From positions 392,368 through 456,367 of the forward strand of contig JBFMHN010000002.1 in NCBI GenBank assembly GCA_040752895.1: a stretch of 64,000 nt of DNA, in the 5' to 3' direction. The position numbers and the translations under genes are program-made. The notes beneath the pieces are model-generated. The model searched no databases. It was given only the letters and a program-made list of their open reading frames with translations, and was not told the DNA's origin. Position 1 is the stretch's first letter. Every line of letters begins with the position of its first letter. Source of the stretch: Pseudomonadota bacterium. Lineage in GTDB: Bacteria; Pseudomonadota; Alphaproteobacteria; GCA-2746255. Below are positions 1 through 10,218 of the stretch, piece by piece.

Positions 1-2
1 TG

Positions 3-491
3 AATCCGACGGGCCGTTTCGTTGTCGGCGGGCCGCACGGCGATGCCGGCGTAACCGGCCGCAAGATCATCGTGGACACCTATGGCGGTGCCGCTCCCCA
101 TGGCGGGGGCGCTTTTTCCGGCAAGGACCCGTCGAAGGTCGACCGCTCGGCGGCCTATGCGGCGCGCTACCTTGCGAAGAACGTCGTCGCGGCTGGGCTG
201 GCCGATCGCTGCACGATCCAGCTGGCCTATGCGATCGGCGTGTCGAAGCCGCTCGCGGTTTATATCGACACGCACGGCACCGGCCTTGCCGACGAAAGCA
301 TTCTTTCCGACGTGCTTTGCGATCTGGTTGACCTCTCCCCGCGCGGCATCCGCGAGCATCTGAAACTCAACCGCCCGATCTACGAGCGGACGGCGGCCTA
401 CGGCCATTTCGGCCGCGCGCCGGAAGCGGACGGCGGGTTTTCCTGGGAGCGGCTCGACCTCGTTGACGAACTCAGGGCCGCCTTTAAATAA
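3..491 (+). CDS. metK: S-adenosylmethionine synthetase, 3' part
   Basis: MetK makes S-adenosylmethionine from methionine and ATP in the cytoplasm. Only the last 162 codons are present; the 5' part lies outside the window, against about 385-390 residues for the full enzyme. The first visible residues carry the phosphate-binding stretch [13 protein letters not shown], followed by DTYGG and the family signature [16 protein letters not shown]. The reading frame is open from base 3 to the TAA at 489. The product would feed methyl groups to TrmB just downstream. The identity is clear from the signatures. Confidence 0.97.
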   Translation, partial: NPTGRFVVGGPHGDAGVTGRKIIVDTYGGAAPHGGGAFSGKDPSKVDRSAAYAARYLAKNVVAAGLADRCTIQLAYAIGVSKPLAVYIDTHGTGLADESILSDVLCDLVDLSPRGIREHLKLNRPIYERTAAYGHFGRAPEADGGFSWERLDLVDELRAAFK

Positions 492-507
492 ACAAAAAGG
501 GGTGGGA

Positions 508-1227
508 ATGGCCGACGGCCCGCCGCCACGGAAGCGCATTCTGTACGGCAGGCGGCACGGCCATCGCTTGCGCCAGGTCCAGAAGGCCAGGTTCGAACGT
601 CTGCTGCCGGGCCTTGCCGTGCATCTTCCCCGGGAAGGCGACTTGCTCGAACCCGAACGCCTGTTCCATGCCCGGCCGGCCGAGATATGGCTCGAGATCG
701 GCTTCGGCGCCGGCGAGCATCTGGCGTGGCAGGCGCGGGCGCACCCGGAGATAGGCTTTCTCGGCTGCGAGCCTTTCGTGAACGGCATTGCCGGGCTTTT
801 GAAGCAGATCGAGGAAGGCGCCTTGCAAAACGTCCGCATTTTTCCGGACGACGCCAGGCTTCTTCTCGCCGCCCTGCCGACCGGTTCCGTGGGCCGCGTT
901 TTCCTCTTATTTCCGGACCCGTGGCCGAAGAAGCGTCACCACAAGCGGCGTTTCGTCACGCCGGAGAACCTGGACGTCCTTGCGCGCGTCATGCGGGAAG
1001 GGGCCGAACTCCGGCTTGCCACCGACGACCCGGACTATGTCCGATGGATGCTGCGGCACGCCCTCGCCCATCCGGACTTTGCCTGGGAAGCGAAGGGCCC
1101 CGGGGCCTTCCGGCAGCGTCCCGCCGACTGGCCGGCGACCCGCTACGAGGCGAAAGCGGCACAAGCAGGGCGGCGGGCGGCCTATTTGCGCTTCCGCCGC
1201 CTGGCCGCCGCGCCGGCCAGGGCTTAG
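508..1227 (+). CDS. trmB: tRNA (guanine-N7-)-methyltransferase
   Basis: TrmB methylates G46 in the variable loop of tRNAs using SAM. The protein is 239 residues, normal for the family. The SAM-binding motif EIGFGAGEHL is near residue 65, the family core LLFPDPWPKKRHHKRR near 135, and the C-terminal P-x-TRYE-x-KA motif near 210. ATG 508 is chosen because an AAGGGG Shine-Dalgarno lies just upstream; an in-frame ATG at 463 would overlap metK and has no such site. The gene follows metK by 16 bases, as in many alphaproteobacteria, and is followed by a terminator-like hairpin. Confidence 0.95.
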   Translation: MADGPPPRKRILYGRRHGHRLRQVQKARFERLLPGLAVHLPREGDLLEPERLFHARPAEIWLEIGFGAGEHLAWQARAHPEIGFLGCEPFVNGIAGLLKQIEEGALQNVRIFPDDARLLLAALPTGSVGRVFLLFPDPWPKKRHHKRRFVTPENLDVLARVMREGAELRLATDDPDYVRWMLRHALAHPDFAWEAKGPGAFRQRPADWPATRYEAKAAQAGRRAAYLRFRRLAAAPARA

Positions 1228-1302
1228 AAAAAGGGTTGAAGAAACCGCGGAGTCTTTCTATTTTAAAGAAAAATTCCCTAAGCCTGAAAAGCTTCAGACG
1301 AT

Positions 1303-1333
1303 AAAAGGGGTGGGCCAACGGCCCGCCTTTTTT
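1303..1333 (+). terminator. Intrinsic terminator/attenuator before rimP
   Basis: An 8-bp stem (GGTGGGCC at 1309-1316 with GGCCCGCC at 1320-1327, one G-U pair) has an AAC loop, is preceded by AAAAGG and is followed at once by six T. It sits 38 bases before the rimP start. A second small stem (CTGAA/TTCAG, loop AAGC, 1284-1297) lies just upstream. The position suggests both termination after trmB and attenuation of the rimP-nusA-infB operon; the second role is inferred. Confidence 0.85.
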
Positions 1334-1371
1334 GTTACGGAATGCCGGAGTGGGCGAAAGGGGAGGGCCGG

Positions 1372-1869
1372 ATGCGAGAGCGCTCGCCAAAACTGGAAGA
1401 GCCGATCTTGAGGATGATCACACCGCCGTTGGAGGCAATGGGCTTTGAGATTGTCCGCGTGCTTCTTACCGGTGGCCGCGCGCCGACGTTGCAGGTGATG
1501 ACGGAGCGCGCCGACGGAACGGACGTCACGATCGAAGACTGCGCTGAAGTGAGCCGGACGATCTCGGCTCTTCTCGATGTCGAGGACCCAATCACGGGCG
1601 CCTACCATCTGGAGGTGAGCTCGCCAGGCATCGATCGGCCGCTCGTGCGGCGGAAGGACTTCTCCCGGTTCGCCGGTGAACTTGTGAAGCTGGAAGCTGC
1701 GCGGCCGGTCGGCGGGCGCAAGCGGTTCCAGGGGAAGCTCCTGGGCCTCGACGGCGACACCGTCCGCGTGGAACATGACGGGGAAGTCGTGGCGCTTGAT
1801 TTCGACGAGATCCGGCGCGCAAAACTTGTTCTGACCGATGAATTAATTGCAAGGAAGACAAAACCATGA
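1372..1869 (+). CDS. rimP: Ribosome maturation factor RimP
   Basis: RimP assists maturation of the 30S subunit. The 165-residue protein shows the family pattern: an N-terminal domain with GFEIVRVLL, the conserved stretch YHLEVSSPGIDRPLVRRKDF near 80-100, and a C-terminal SH3-like domain with FQGKLLGLDGDTVRV. ATG 1372 is preferred over ATG 1342 because a strong GGGGAGG Shine-Dalgarno lies about six bases upstream. The gene is first in the rimP-nusA-infB-rbfA-truB run and its stop is nine bases from nusA. Confidence 0.95.
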   Translation: MRERSPKLEEPILRMITPPLEAMGFEIVRVLLTGGRAPTLQVMTERADGTDVTIEDCAEVSRTISALLDVEDPITGAYHLEVSSPGIDRPLVRRKDFSRFAGELVKLEAARPVGGRKRFQGKLLGLDGDTVRVEHDGEVVALDFDEIRRAKLVLTDELIARKTKP

Positions 1870-1878
1870 GGCGTGGAC

Positions 1879-3486
1879 ATGGCCATAGCAGCTGAGACCG
1901 CAACGGAACCAAGACCGGAGCTTCTGCAGGTTGCGGAGAGCGTTGCTCGAGACAAAGGCATCCAGCCCGAAGAGGTCCTGGTGGCAATGGAGCAGGCTAT
2001 CCAGAAGGCCGGCCGTTCGAAGTATGGTCACGAGCACGACATCCGCGCGACGGTCAATCGCAAGAACGGCTCCATTCATCTCGCGCGCTACATCGAGGTC
2101 GTCGAGGGGGTGGAGAACGAAGTCACGCAGATGACGCTGGACACGGCGCGCAAACAAAAGCCCGACGCCGAAATCGGCGAGTTCCTGGTCGAGCCGTTGC
2201 CGCCGATCGACTTCGGCCGGATCGCCGCCCAGACCGCCAAGCAGGTCATCGTGCAGAGGGTGCGGGAAGCGGAGCGCGAACGCCAGTATGAGGAATACAA
2301 GGACCGCGTCGGTGAAATCGTCAACGGTATCGTCAAGCGCAGCGAGTTCGGCAACCACCTGATCGTGGATATGGGGCGGGCGGAAGCCCTGCTGCGCCGG
2401 GACGAAACGCTGCCGCGGGAAGTTTTTCACAACGGCAACCGCGTGCGGGCCTATATCTACGACGTGCGCAAGGAACTGCGTGGCCCGCAGATTTTTCTTT
2501 CGCGCACGCATCCCCAGTTCATGGCGAAACTCTTTACCCAGGAAGTGCCGGAAATCTATGACGGCATCATCGAGATCAAGGCGGTGGCGCGCGACCCCGG
2601 CAGCCGGGCGAAAATCGGCGTTCTTTCGAACGATTCATCGATCGATCCGGTCGGCGCCTGCGTCGGCATGCGCGGCAGCCGCGTTCAGGCGGTCGTGAGC
2701 GAGCTGCAGGGCGAAAAGATCGACATCATCCAATGGTCGCCGGACCCGGCGACGTTCATCGTGAATGCGATGGCGCCGGCGGAAGTGACGAAGGTGGTGC
2801 TGGACGAAGAACAGCACCGGATCGAAGTGGTTGTCCCGGACGATCAGTTGAGTCTCGCCATCGGGCGGCGCGGCCAAAACGTGCGTCTTGCCTCTCAACT
2901 CACCGGCTGGGACATTGACATCCTGACCGAGGCGGAGGAATCCGAGCGCCGGACCGAGGAATTCCGCAACCGCTCGCAAAAATTCACGGAAGCGCTCGAT
3001 GTAGACGAAGTCATCGCGCATCTTCTGGTGACGGAAGGCTTCTCCACCGTCGAAGAGGTTGCCTTCGTGCCGACCGAGGACCTCGCCGAGATCGAAGGCT
3101 TCGACGAGGGGGTTGCGACGGAACTGCGCGATCGCGCACGGGCTTACATCGAAGGCCAGAACGAACGCCTGACCGCCCGGCGGAAGGAACTTGGCGTGAC
3201 GGACGAAGTGGCGGTCGTTGAAGGCTTAAACCCCACCTTGCTCGTCAAGCTCGGCGAAAAAGGCATCCAGACCCTCGATAATCTGGCGGATCTTGCCAGC
3301 GATGAACTTCGCGACGTCGTGGGCCACGCCCAGCTTAGCGTCAGCGAAGCGGACGCCATCATCCTGGCGGCGCGCGCCCACTGGTTCCCGGAAGAAGTGA
3401 CAGAAGAGACAGCATCGGCTTCGCCTGCCGCGGGGGCGGACGCCGAGGAAGGGCAGGCGAGCAAAGCAAAAGAGGAAAACACTTAA
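1879..3486 (+). CDS. nusA: Transcription termination/antitermination factor NusA
   Basis: NusA binds RNA polymerase and nascent RNA and modulates pausing, termination and antitermination. The protein is 535 residues: N-terminal polymerase-binding domain (about 1-130), S1 domain (about 140-200, NGIVKRSEFGNHLIVDMG), KH1 (about 235-300, with ACVGMRGSRVQAV) and KH2 (about 305-375, LAIGRRGQNVRLAS). The C-terminal acidic helix-hairpin-helix repeats (about 370-505) are typical of proteobacteria. ATG 1879 follows a GAGG at 1868-1871; GTG 1873 is a weaker alternative. NusA is a plausible regulator of the hairpin upstream of rimP. Confidence 0.97.
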   Translation: MAIAAETATEPRPELLQVAESVARDKGIQPEEVLVAMEQAIQKAGRSKYGHEHDIRATVNRKNGSIHLARYIEVVEGVENEVTQMTLDTARKQKPDAEIGEFLVEPLPPIDFGRIAAQTAKQVIVQRVREAERERQYEEYKDRVGEIVNGIVKRSEFGNHLIVDMGRAEALLRRDETLPREVFHNGNRVRAYIYDVRKELRGPQIFLSRTHPQFMAKLFTQEVPEIYDGIIEIKAVARDPGSRAKIGVLSNDSSIDPVGACVGMRGSRVQAVVSELQGEKIDIIQWSPDPATFIVNAMAPAEVTKVVLDEEQHRIEVVVPDDQLSLAIGRRGQNVRLASQLTGWDIDILTEAEESERRTEEFRNRSQKFTEALDVDEVIAHLLVTEGFSTVEEVAFVPTEDLAEIEGFDEGVATELRDRARAYIEGQNERLTARRKELGVTDEVAVVEGLNPTLLVKLGEKGIQTLDNLADLASDELRDVVGHAQLSVSEADAIILAARAHWFPEEVTEETASASPAAGADAEEGQASKAKEENT

Positions 3487-3627
3487 CCCTTTCGGTTTTG
3501 CGGTAGATGCCTTGGGCGCGCGGTTTGTGGCTTCCGGTAGGGAAGGGTATGATTTCGGGCGCGCCCGCTTGGCAAGAGAAGAACGGCGTATAGAAAGAAT
3601 ATAGAAAGAAAAGAACGGCCGATTTTA

Positions 3628-6150
3628 ATGACGGAAATGAACGAAACGGAAGAGAAGGAAGGGAAGAAGCTCTCGCTTCGCCGCCCTGGACGGCTGGAAC
3701 TGAATAAAACCGTCAAGGTTGGCCAGGTAAGGCAGAGCTTCTCGCACGGCCGGACGAAGGCGGTGACCGTCGAGGTGCGCAAGAAGCGCACCTTCTCGAA
3801 AGACGCCCGCGGCGGCATGACGGAAGTCAAGCACGTGGCGGAGGCGCACCCTTCTTCCCCCCCGGTGGACGAAAGCGAGACGGCGGCCGCTGTACGGCTG
3901 ACGGAGGAGGAGCGCAAGGCCCGCGCCCGCGCCCTCGAAAGCGCCTCGGAAGGAGAGGTGGCCCCGCTCCCCGTTACGGAAGCGGAGGAAACGCCGCCGA
4001 GCGGCGAGATAAAAGCCCTTGTCCTGGAACCGGAGGGGACGCTTCCGCCCGCCGAGGCGCTTACCGCCAAGGCGCCGCCCGCCCCGCCGCGGGGCCGCGC
4101 CGCCGAGCGCCAGAAGGGCGGCCGGGCCAAACTCGAAAGCGAGGAGGAAAGCGATGCGCTTTCCGCCGCCGCCGCCCGCATCCGCGAGAAGGAAGGCCGG
4201 GTGGGAAAGAAGGCGGCGCCGAAACGCTTGCCGCCGGTAAGCCGCTTGGAGCCGCGCCGCCGCGCCGGCAAGATGCGGGTCGCGGAAGCGCTCAACGAAG
4301 AAGAGCGCATTCGCAGCCTTGCCTCGGTGCGCCGTGCGCGCGAGCGCGAAAAGCGAAAAAGCAGCGAGACCGAAGAAGACGGCAAGATCATCCGGGATGT
4401 TATCATCCCGGAAACAATCACGGTGCAGGAGCTTTCGAACCGGATGGCGGCGCGCGCCATCGACGTCATCAAGGCGCTGATGAAAATGGACGTGATGGCG
4501 ACCGTCAACCAGGCGATTGACGGCGACACGGCGGAACTCATCGTCACGGAATTCGGCCACCGGAGCAAGCGCGTCAGCGAAGCGGACGTGGAAGTCGGCT
4601 TAAAGACCGCGCCGGACGACGAGGAAACGCTCGTGCCACGGGCGCCAGTCGTGACCGTCATGGGCCATGTCGATCACGGGAAGACTTCGCTTTTGGACGC
4701 GCTTCGCAAGACGAACGTCGCCAGCCACGAAGCGGGCGGCATCACCCAGCATATCGGCGCCTATCAGGTGCAGCTTCAGTCCGGGAACCGAATCACCTTC
4801 CTCGACACGCCGGGCCACGAAGCCTTCTCGGCCATGCGCTCGCGCGGCGCCAGAGCCACCGACATCGTCGTCCTGGTGGTTGCCGCCGACGACGGGATCA
4901 TGCCGCAGACGATCGAAGCCATTCACCACGCCAAGGCGGCCCAGGTGCCGATCCTTGTCGCGATCAACAAGATCGACAAACCGGAAGCCAACCCGGAGCG
5001 GATTCGGACGGAGCTTCTCCAGCATGAAATCGTTGTCGAATCCATGAGCGGGGACGTGCTTGCCATCGAGGTTTCGGCGAAGACCGGCCAGAACCTGGAC
5101 AAACTGGAAGAAGCAATCCTTCTTCAGGCGGAGATTCTCGACCTTAAGGCAAACCCGAACCGCAAGGCGGAAGGCATCGTCGTCGAGGCAAAACTCGACC
5201 GCGGCCGCGGCGTGGTGACGACGCTGCTCGTCCAGCGCGGCACGCTCCGCGTCGGCGACATTTTCGTCGCCGGCAGCGAATGGGGGCGTGTCCGCGCGCT
5301 GATCGACGACAAGGGCCAGGCGATTGACGAGGTGAAGCCCTCGATGCCGGCCGAAGTTCTTGGCCTGAACGGCGTGCCGCTCGCCGGCGATGAATTCGTC
5401 GCCGTTGAAAACGAGGCGCGCGCACGTGAAATCGTCGCCTACCGCAAACGCCGGGAACGCTCGGTCGCCGCCGCGGCGAAGACCCGCGGCACCCTCGAAC
5501 AAATGCTTGCGAAGATCGCAAGCGGCGCCGCGAAGGAGCTTCCCATCATCGTCAAGGGCGACGTGCAGGGCTCGGTGGAGGCGATCGTCAGCAGCCTTGA
5601 AAAACTGTCCGGGGAAAGCGAAGAGGTTTCCGTCGTCGTGCTTCATTCGGGCGTGGGCGGCATCAATGAATCGGACGTGACGCTTGCGAGGGCGTCGAAC
5701 GCGCTCATCATCGGCTTTAACGTGCGCACAAATCCGCAGGCTCGCGAGCTTGCGCGGCGGGACGGGGTGGACATTCGCTATTACTCCATCATCTACGACG
5801 TCACACGCGACATGAAGGCGGGGCTTGAGGGGATGCTGTCGCCGATTCGCCGCGAGAGTTACCTCGGCAACGCCGAGATTCGCGAAGTCTTCGATATTTC
5901 GAAGGTCGGCAAGATCGCGGGGTGCATGGTGACGGATGGTCTCGTCCGCCGCGGTGCGGGCGTACGGCTTCTGCGCGACAGCGTCGTCGTTCATGAAGGC
6001 AAGCTGAGCAGCCTCAAGCGCTTCAAGGACGAAGTCAGGGAAGTCCGCGAAGGCAACGATTGCGGCATGGCCTTCGAGAATTACCAGGACCTCCGGGTTG
6101 GCGATACGGTTGAATGCTTCGATGTCGTGGAGACGGCGGCGAAGCTGTAG
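3628..6150 (+). CDS. infB: Translation initiation factor IF-2
   Basis: IF-2 is the GTPase that places initiator tRNA on the 30S subunit. The 840-residue protein begins with the IF2-associated segment [19 protein letters not shown] and [14 protein letters not shown], then a charged linker rich in Ala/Glu/Arg to about residue 270. The G domain shows G1 GHVDHGKTS (about 346), [10 protein letters not shown] (about 370), G3 DTPGHEAF (about 393), G4 NKID (about 447) and G5 SAKTGQN (about 483). The 141-base gap from nusA contains no YlxR gene. ATG 3637 is an alternative start; neither has a strong Shine-Dalgarno. Confidence 0.97.
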   Translation: MTEMNETEEKEGKKLSLRRPGRLELNKTVKVGQVRQSFSHGRTKAVTVEVRKKRTFSKDARGGMTEVKHVAEAHPSSPPVDESETAAAVRLTEEERKARARALESASEGEVAPLPVTEAEETPPSGEIKALVLEPEGTLPPAEALTAKAPPAPPRGRAAERQKGGRAKLESEEESDALSAAAARIREKEGRVGKKAAPKRLPPVSRLEPRRRAGKMRVAEALNEEERIRSLASVRRAREREKRKSSETEEDGKIIRDVIIPETITVQELSNRMAARAIDVIKALMKMDVMATVNQAIDGDTAELIVTEFGHRSKRVSEADVEVGLKTAPDDEETLVPRAPVVTVMGHVDHGKTSLLDALRKTNVASHEAGGITQHIGAYQVQLQSGNRITFLDTPGHEAFSAMRSRGARATDIVVLVVAADDGIMPQTIEAIHHAKAAQVPILVAINKIDKPEANPERIRTELLQHEIVVESMSGDVLAIEVSAKTGQNLDKLEEAILLQAEILDLKANPNRKAEGIVVEAKLDRGRGVVTTLLVQRGTLRVGDIFVAGSEWGRVRALIDDKGQAIDEVKPSMPAEVLGLNGVPLAGDEFVAVENEARAREIVAYRKRRERSVAAAAKTRGTLEQMLAKIASGAAKELPIIVKGDVQGSVEAIVSSLEKLSGESEEVSVVVLHSGVGGINESDVTLARASNALIIGFNVRTNPQARELARRDGVDIRYYSIIYDVTRDMKAGLEGMLSPIRRESYLGNAEIREVFDISKVGKIAGCMVTDGLVRRGAGVRLLRDSVVVHEGKLSSLKRFKDEVREVREGNDCGMAFENYQDLRVGDTVECFDVVETAAKL

Positions 6151-6191
6151 GCGGGTTTCTTCGCGTATTTCGACAGGACGGAAGAAACGTC

Positions 6192-6611
6192 ATGACGTCT
6201 TCCCGGGGCAAGGCCCCTTCCCAGCGGCAGCTTCGCGTCGGCGAGGAGCTCCGGCATGCGCTCGCCCAGATTCTCGAACGCGGCCACTTCCGCGACCCCG
6301 CGCTGGTTGCGACGTCGATCACGGTGACGGAGGTTCGCGTGACGCCGGATCTCCGCCAGGCGGTTGTTTTCGTGACCCCTTTGGGCGGCGCCGGCATGGA
6401 GCCTGTCATCGAGGCCCTGCGCCGGGCGGCGCCTTATCTGCGCGGCCAGTTATCCCACCATGTTCGGCTTCGCTACATGCCGACGCTCATTTTCGAGCCG
6501 GACCTCTCCTTTGCCGCCGTCGAACGGGTCGAGGGGCTGCTCAACCGGCCGGAGGTGGCGCGCGATCTTGCCCCCGCCGAGCCGGTCCGGAAACGGAAGG
6601 ATGGCGCGTAA
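6192..6611 (+). CDS. rbfA: 30S ribosome-binding factor RbfA
   Basis: RbfA is a cold-shock associated 30S maturation factor. The 139-residue product matches the family: SQRQLRVGEELRHALAQILE at the start, VTEVRVTPDLRQAVVFVTPL in the KH-like core and LRYMPTLIFEPDLSF toward the end. ATG 6192 gives the expected N-terminus; the open frame extends upstream to 6114 but that part overlaps the infB region without family similarity. The gene overlaps truB by 11 bases, implying translational coupling. Confidence 0.94.
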   Translation: MTSSRGKAPSQRQLRVGEELRHALAQILERGHFRDPALVATSITVTEVRVTPDLRQAVVFVTPLGGAGMEPVIEALRRAAPYLRGQLSHHVRLRYMPTLIFEPDLSFAAVERVEGLLNRPEVARDLAPAEPVRKRKDGA

Positions 6612-7545
6612 ACGCAAGGGAACGCCCATTCACGGCTGGCTGGTTCTCGACAAGCCGCCGGCCCTGACGTCGGCCAAGGTGGTCGCGATCGTGCGCCGGC
6701 ATCTCGACGCCGCGAAGGCCGGCCACGGCGGTACGCTCGACCCGCTGGCGACCGGCATCCTGCCCATTGCCTTCGGCGAGGCGACAAAGACGGTGGCCTA
6801 TGCGATGGAGCGTCGCAAGACCTACCGCTTCGTGGTGCGCTGGGGCGAGGCGCGGGCGACGGACGATGTCACGGGCGAGCTCTTGGGCGACAGCGCCGTC
6901 CGGCCGACAGCCGAGGCAATCCGCGCCGCTCTCGCCACCTTCACCGGCGCCATCGCGCAGGTGCCCCCCGCCTATTCGGCGATCCAGGTGGCGGGGAGAA
7001 GGGCCTATGCCCGGGCCCGGGCCGGCGAATCGCTCGAACTAGCCCCGCGGGGCGTCGTTGTCCATCGCTTGAGCCTTGAGGGCCTGCCGGACAGGGATCA
7101 TGCCCTTTTCGAGGTGGTGTGCGGCAAGGGAACCTATGTGCGGAGCCTGGCGCGCGACTTGGGCGTAACCCTTGGCACGCTTGGCTGTATCGCCGAATTG
7201 CGCCGCCTGGCGGTCGGTCCTTTCACCGAAAACCAAGCAATTTCGCTGGATTATCTGACTTCCCTCGGGCATGATGCCGTGCTTGCGAAGCATCTTCTGC
7301 CGGTTGAGACCGGGCTGGACGACATCCCGGCTCTGGCCTTGACGGAAGAAGAAGCTGCCCGGCTTCGGCATGGACAAATCATCCCGATGCTTGGCGACGA
7401 CCACCACCACCGGCAGGCGCATGTGCGGGCGGCGGGCTCCGAGCAGGAGGAGACGCTGGTTTGCGCTATGTCGGAAGGTCGACCGGTCGCGGTGGCGCGG
7501 CTGGCGGGCGGCAAGCTCCGCGCATTACGTGTGTTGAATTTGTAG
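6601..7545 (+). CDS. truB: tRNA pseudouridine(55) synthase TruB
   Basis: TruB converts U55 of tRNA to pseudouridine. The 314-residue protein has GWLVLDKPPALTS at the N-terminus and the catalytic motif GGTLDPLATGILPI with Asp47 as the expected catalytic residue. YRFVVRWGEARATDD and GTYVRSLARDLG match further conserved blocks. ATG 6601 lies inside the end of rbfA (11-base overlap), with GGAAGG directly before it. The usual RNA-modification and 30S-biogenesis neighbours are present. Confidence 0.96.
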   Translation: MARKRKGTPIHGWLVLDKPPALTSAKVVAIVRRHLDAAKAGHGGTLDPLATGILPIAFGEATKTVAYAMERRKTYRFVVRWGEARATDDVTGELLGDSAVRPTAEAIRAALATFTGAIAQVPPAYSAIQVAGRRAYARARAGESLELAPRGVVVHRLSLEGLPDRDHALFEVVCGKGTYVRSLARDLGVTLGTLGCIAELRRLAVGPFTENQAISLDYLTSLGHDAVLAKHLLPVETGLDDIPALALTEEEAARLRHGQIIPMLGDDHHHRQAHVRAAGSEQEETLVCAMSEGRPVAVARLAGGKLRALRVLNL

Positions 7546-7556
7546 GGTGAATTACG

Positions 7557-7826
7557 ATGTCGATTACGGCCGAGAAGAAGACAATCCTTATAAAAGAATA
7601 TGCCTTGAAAGAAGGCGACACCGGCTCGCCCGAGGTGCAGGTCGCGATTCTGAGCGAGCGAATCGGCAACCTGACCGAGCATCTCAAGGGCCATGGCAAA
7701 GACGTTCATTCCCGCCGCGGCCTGCTGAAGATGGTCAGCCAGAGGCGCCGGCTTCTTGACTATCTTCAGAAGACGGATGCGAGCAGGTACGAAAATATCC
7801 TTAAGCGGCTTGGTTTGAGGAAGTAA
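7557..7826 (+). CDS. rpsO: 30S ribosomal protein S15
   Basis: S15 binds 16S rRNA early in assembly of the small-subunit platform. The 89-residue length is exactly usual, with [17 protein letters not shown] and the [20 protein letters not shown] stretch that contacts RNA. It follows truB by 11 bases and precedes pnp, the classical rpsO-pnp pair. Confidence 0.98.
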   Translation: MSITAEKKTILIKEYALKEGDTGSPEVQVAILSERIGNLTEHLKGHGKDVHSRRGLLKMVSQRRRLLDYLQKTDASRYENILKRLGLRK

Positions 7827-7843
7827 CAAGACCGATGCGCCTT

Positions 7844-7909
7844 GGCGGGGATGGGCTCGCCTGGCGGAGGTGTGTGTCAACGCGGACGAGCCGCGGCGTA
7901 GGGCGCCGC
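7844..7909 (+). promoter_or_regulatory. Hairpins in the rpsO-pnp spacer
   Basis: Two stems are visible in the 112-base spacer: GGCGGG (7844-7849) with CTCGCC (7856-7861), one G-U pair, and GCGGCG (7893-7898) with CGCCGC (7904-7909), loop TAGGG. Neither has a T run. In enterobacteria the pnp leader forms an RNase III-cleaved structure through which PNPase autoregulates; a similar role here is inference from position. Confidence 0.4.
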
Positions 7910-7938
7910 AGGTTGTTGGATGGAAGGAAGAAAGAAGA

Positions 7939-10068
7939 ATGTTTGATATTACGCGTAAGGAAATTCTGTGGGGAAAGCGGAAGCTTGTTCTGGAATCGGG
8001 AAGAATGGCAAGGCAGGCGGACGGCGCGGTGCTCGCGAGTTACGGCGAGACGTCGGTCCTGTGCACCGTCGTCGGTCAGAAAACGGCGAAAGAAGGCATT
8101 GATTTTCTCCCCCTTACGGTAAACTATTTCGAAAGAACCTACGCCGCCGGAAAAATCCCTGGCGGCTTCTTCAAGCGGGAAGGCCGGCCCAGCGAGAAAG
8201 AAACCCTGGTCTCCCGTTTGATTGATCGGCCGATCCGGCCGCTTTTCCCGGACAATTTTCATAACGAAGTGCAAGTGATCTGCACGGTGTTGAGTCACGA
8301 CCTCGAGAACGATCCGGACATCGTGTCGATGGTTGGCGCCTCGGCCGCGCTTGCGATCTCCGGTCTGCCTTTCCGCGGGCCCATCGCGGGTGCCCGGGTT
8401 GGCTATATCGACGGGCGCCACGTCCTCAACCCCCAGCTCGACGAAATGGTGAACTCGACTTTGAACCTCGTCGTGGCCGGCACCAGGGACGGCGTGCTGA
8501 TGGTCGAATCGGAGGCCAGCGAGCTTTCCGAGGACGTCATGCTGGAGGCCGTCATGTTCGGCCATCGGGAATTCCAGGCGGTCATCGAGGCGATCTCGGA
8601 AATGGCGAAGGCCTGCGGCAAGAAGCCATGGGAGATAGCAAAGCCCGCCCAGTCGGTCGAAGCGGTGGCGAAGGCCGTGAGCGGGAAGGCGACGAAGGGC
8701 TTGCAGGAGGCCTACAAGATCACGGAGAAACAGGCCCGCGTCGAGCGCCTGGCCGATGTCCGCCGGGGCCTCGTTGAAACGCTTGCGACAGAGGAACTCG
8801 GCGAGACCGCGATCCTCAATGCGACGAAGAAAGTCGAAAAGGCCATCGTCCGCCACGCGATTCTCGAGACCGGGCGCCGGATAGACGGGCGGGATACTCG
8901 GACGATTCGTCCCATCTTCGGCGAAGTCGGCGTGCTGGCTCGCGCGCATGGCAGCGCCCTTTTCACCCGGGGCGAAACCCAGGCCCTGGTCGTCGCCACC
9001 CTTGGCACCGGCCAGGACGAGCAGTTCGTGGACGCCCTTGACGGCGAATACCACGAACATTTCATGCTGCATTACAATTTCCCTCCCTATTCCGTCGGCG
9101 AAGCCGGCCGCGTCGGCTTCACCGGCCGTCGCGAGATCGGCCACGGCAAGCTTGCCTGGCGGGCGCTGCGGGCGCTGCTGCCGAAAAAGGAGGATTTTCC
9201 CTACACGATGCGGGTCGTCTCCGAGATCACCGAATCGAACGGCTCTTCCTCGATGGCGACGGTTTGCGGAGCCTCGCTTGCGTTGATGGACGCCGGCGTT
9301 CCACTGACGCGGCCGATCGCCGGTATCGCCATGGGGCTTATCAAGGAAGACTCCGGCGTGGTTGTTCTCTCCGATATTCTCGGCGACGAGGACCATTTGG
9401 GCGATATGGATTTCAAGGTGGCCGGCACCGAGCAGGGCATTACGGCGCTGCAGATGGACATCAAGATCACCGGCATCACGGAAGAGATCATGCAGACGGC
9501 GCTCGCCCAAGCCCGCGAGGGGCGGCTGCATATCTTAAACGAGATGACGAAGGCCCTGTCCGGTTCGCGCGATGCCGTAAGCAGCCACGCGCCGCGCATC
9601 ACGGTGCTCACGATTCCGAAAGACAAAATTCGCGAAGTCATCGGCACGGGCGGCAAGGTCATTCGCGAGATCTGCGAAACGACGGGCGCCAAGATTGACA
9701 TTGAAGACGACGGCACCATCAAAGTCGCCGCGGTGAACAACGAATCGGCCACGGCGGCGATCGAATGGATCCGGGGCATCGTAGCCGAGCCGGAAATCGG
9801 CCACATCTACACCGGCAAGGTCGTAAAAACCGTCGACTTCGGCGCCTTCGTGAATTTCCTGGGCGCGCGCGACGGGCTTGTCCACATCAGCGAACTGGCA
9901 CCGCGTCGCGTCGGCAAGGTGACGGACGTCGTCAAGGAAGGCGACGCGGTGAAGGTGAAGGTGCTGGCGATCGATGACCGGGGCAAGGTGAAGCTCAGCA
10001 TGCGGGCGGTCGATCAGGAAACCGGCGAAGACATCCAGAAGGCGGAGGAAACGGCTTCCGCCGGCTAG
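7939..10068 (+). CDS. pnp: Polyribonucleotide nucleotidyltransferase (PNPase)
   Basis: PNPase degrades RNA 3' to 5' by phosphorolysis and is part of the degradosome. The 709-residue length is normal. Two RNase PH-like domains are separated by a helical linker (about 240-310); a KH domain lies near residues 555-600 ([17 protein letters not shown]) and an S1 domain near 620-690 ([17 protein letters not shown]). ATG 7939 follows a strong GGAAGGAAG site; the frame is open upstream to 7870 but that part falls in the leader. Last gene of the translation block. Confidence 0.97.
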   Translation: MFDITRKEILWGKRKLVLESGRMARQADGAVLASYGETSVLCTVVGQKTAKEGIDFLPLTVNYFERTYAAGKIPGGFFKREGRPSEKETLVSRLIDRPIRPLFPDNFHNEVQVICTVLSHDLENDPDIVSMVGASAALAISGLPFRGPIAGARVGYIDGRHVLNPQLDEMVNSTLNLVVAGTRDGVLMVESEASELSEDVMLEAVMFGHREFQAVIEAISEMAKACGKKPWEIAKPAQSVEAVAKAVSGKATKGLQEAYKITEKQARVERLADVRRGLVETLATEELGETAILNATKKVEKAIVRHAILETGRRIDGRDTRTIRPIFGEVGVLARAHGSALFTRGETQALVVATLGTGQDEQFVDALDGEYHEHFMLHYNFPPYSVGEAGRVGFTGRREIGHGKLAWRALRALLPKKEDFPYTMRVVSEITESNGSSSMATVCGASLALMDAGVPLTRPIAGIAMGLIKEDSGVVVLSDILGDEDHLGDMDFKVAGTEQGITALQMDIKITGITEEIMQTALAQAREGRLHILNEMTKALSGSRDAVSSHAPRITVLTIPKDKIREVIGTGGKVIREICETTGAKIDIEDDGTIKVAAVNNESATAAIEWIRGIVAEPEIGHIYTGKVVKTVDFGAFVNFLGARDGLVHISELAPRRVGKVTDVVKEGDAVKVKVLAIDDRGKVKLSMRAVDQETGEDIQKAEETASAG

Positions 10069-10086
10069 GCCAGCCCCCCGCCAGCC

Positions 10087-10150
10087 CCCGAAAATCATGG
10101 AAAACCACTTGATTTTATTTGTGAATCTACAGCTGGTTTTCGGGTTTTCC
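10087..10150. repeat. Nested inverted repeats after pnp
   Basis: CCCGAAAA (10087-10094) is the exact complement of TTTTCGGG (10137-10144), and GGAAAACC (10099-10106) is the exact complement of GGTTTTCC (10143-10150). GGTTTTC also occurs at 10135-10141. The pairings compete with one another, and TTTT follows the first stem. The element may be the pnp terminator with a long loop or an RNA switch; the sequence alone does not decide. Confidence 0.4.
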
Positions 10151-10218
10151 TTGTCTATATGCAAGGGGTTGGGGAATCGGCGTGCCGATTGGCAACCGCA
10201 AGGCGGGGAGAGCGCTTC

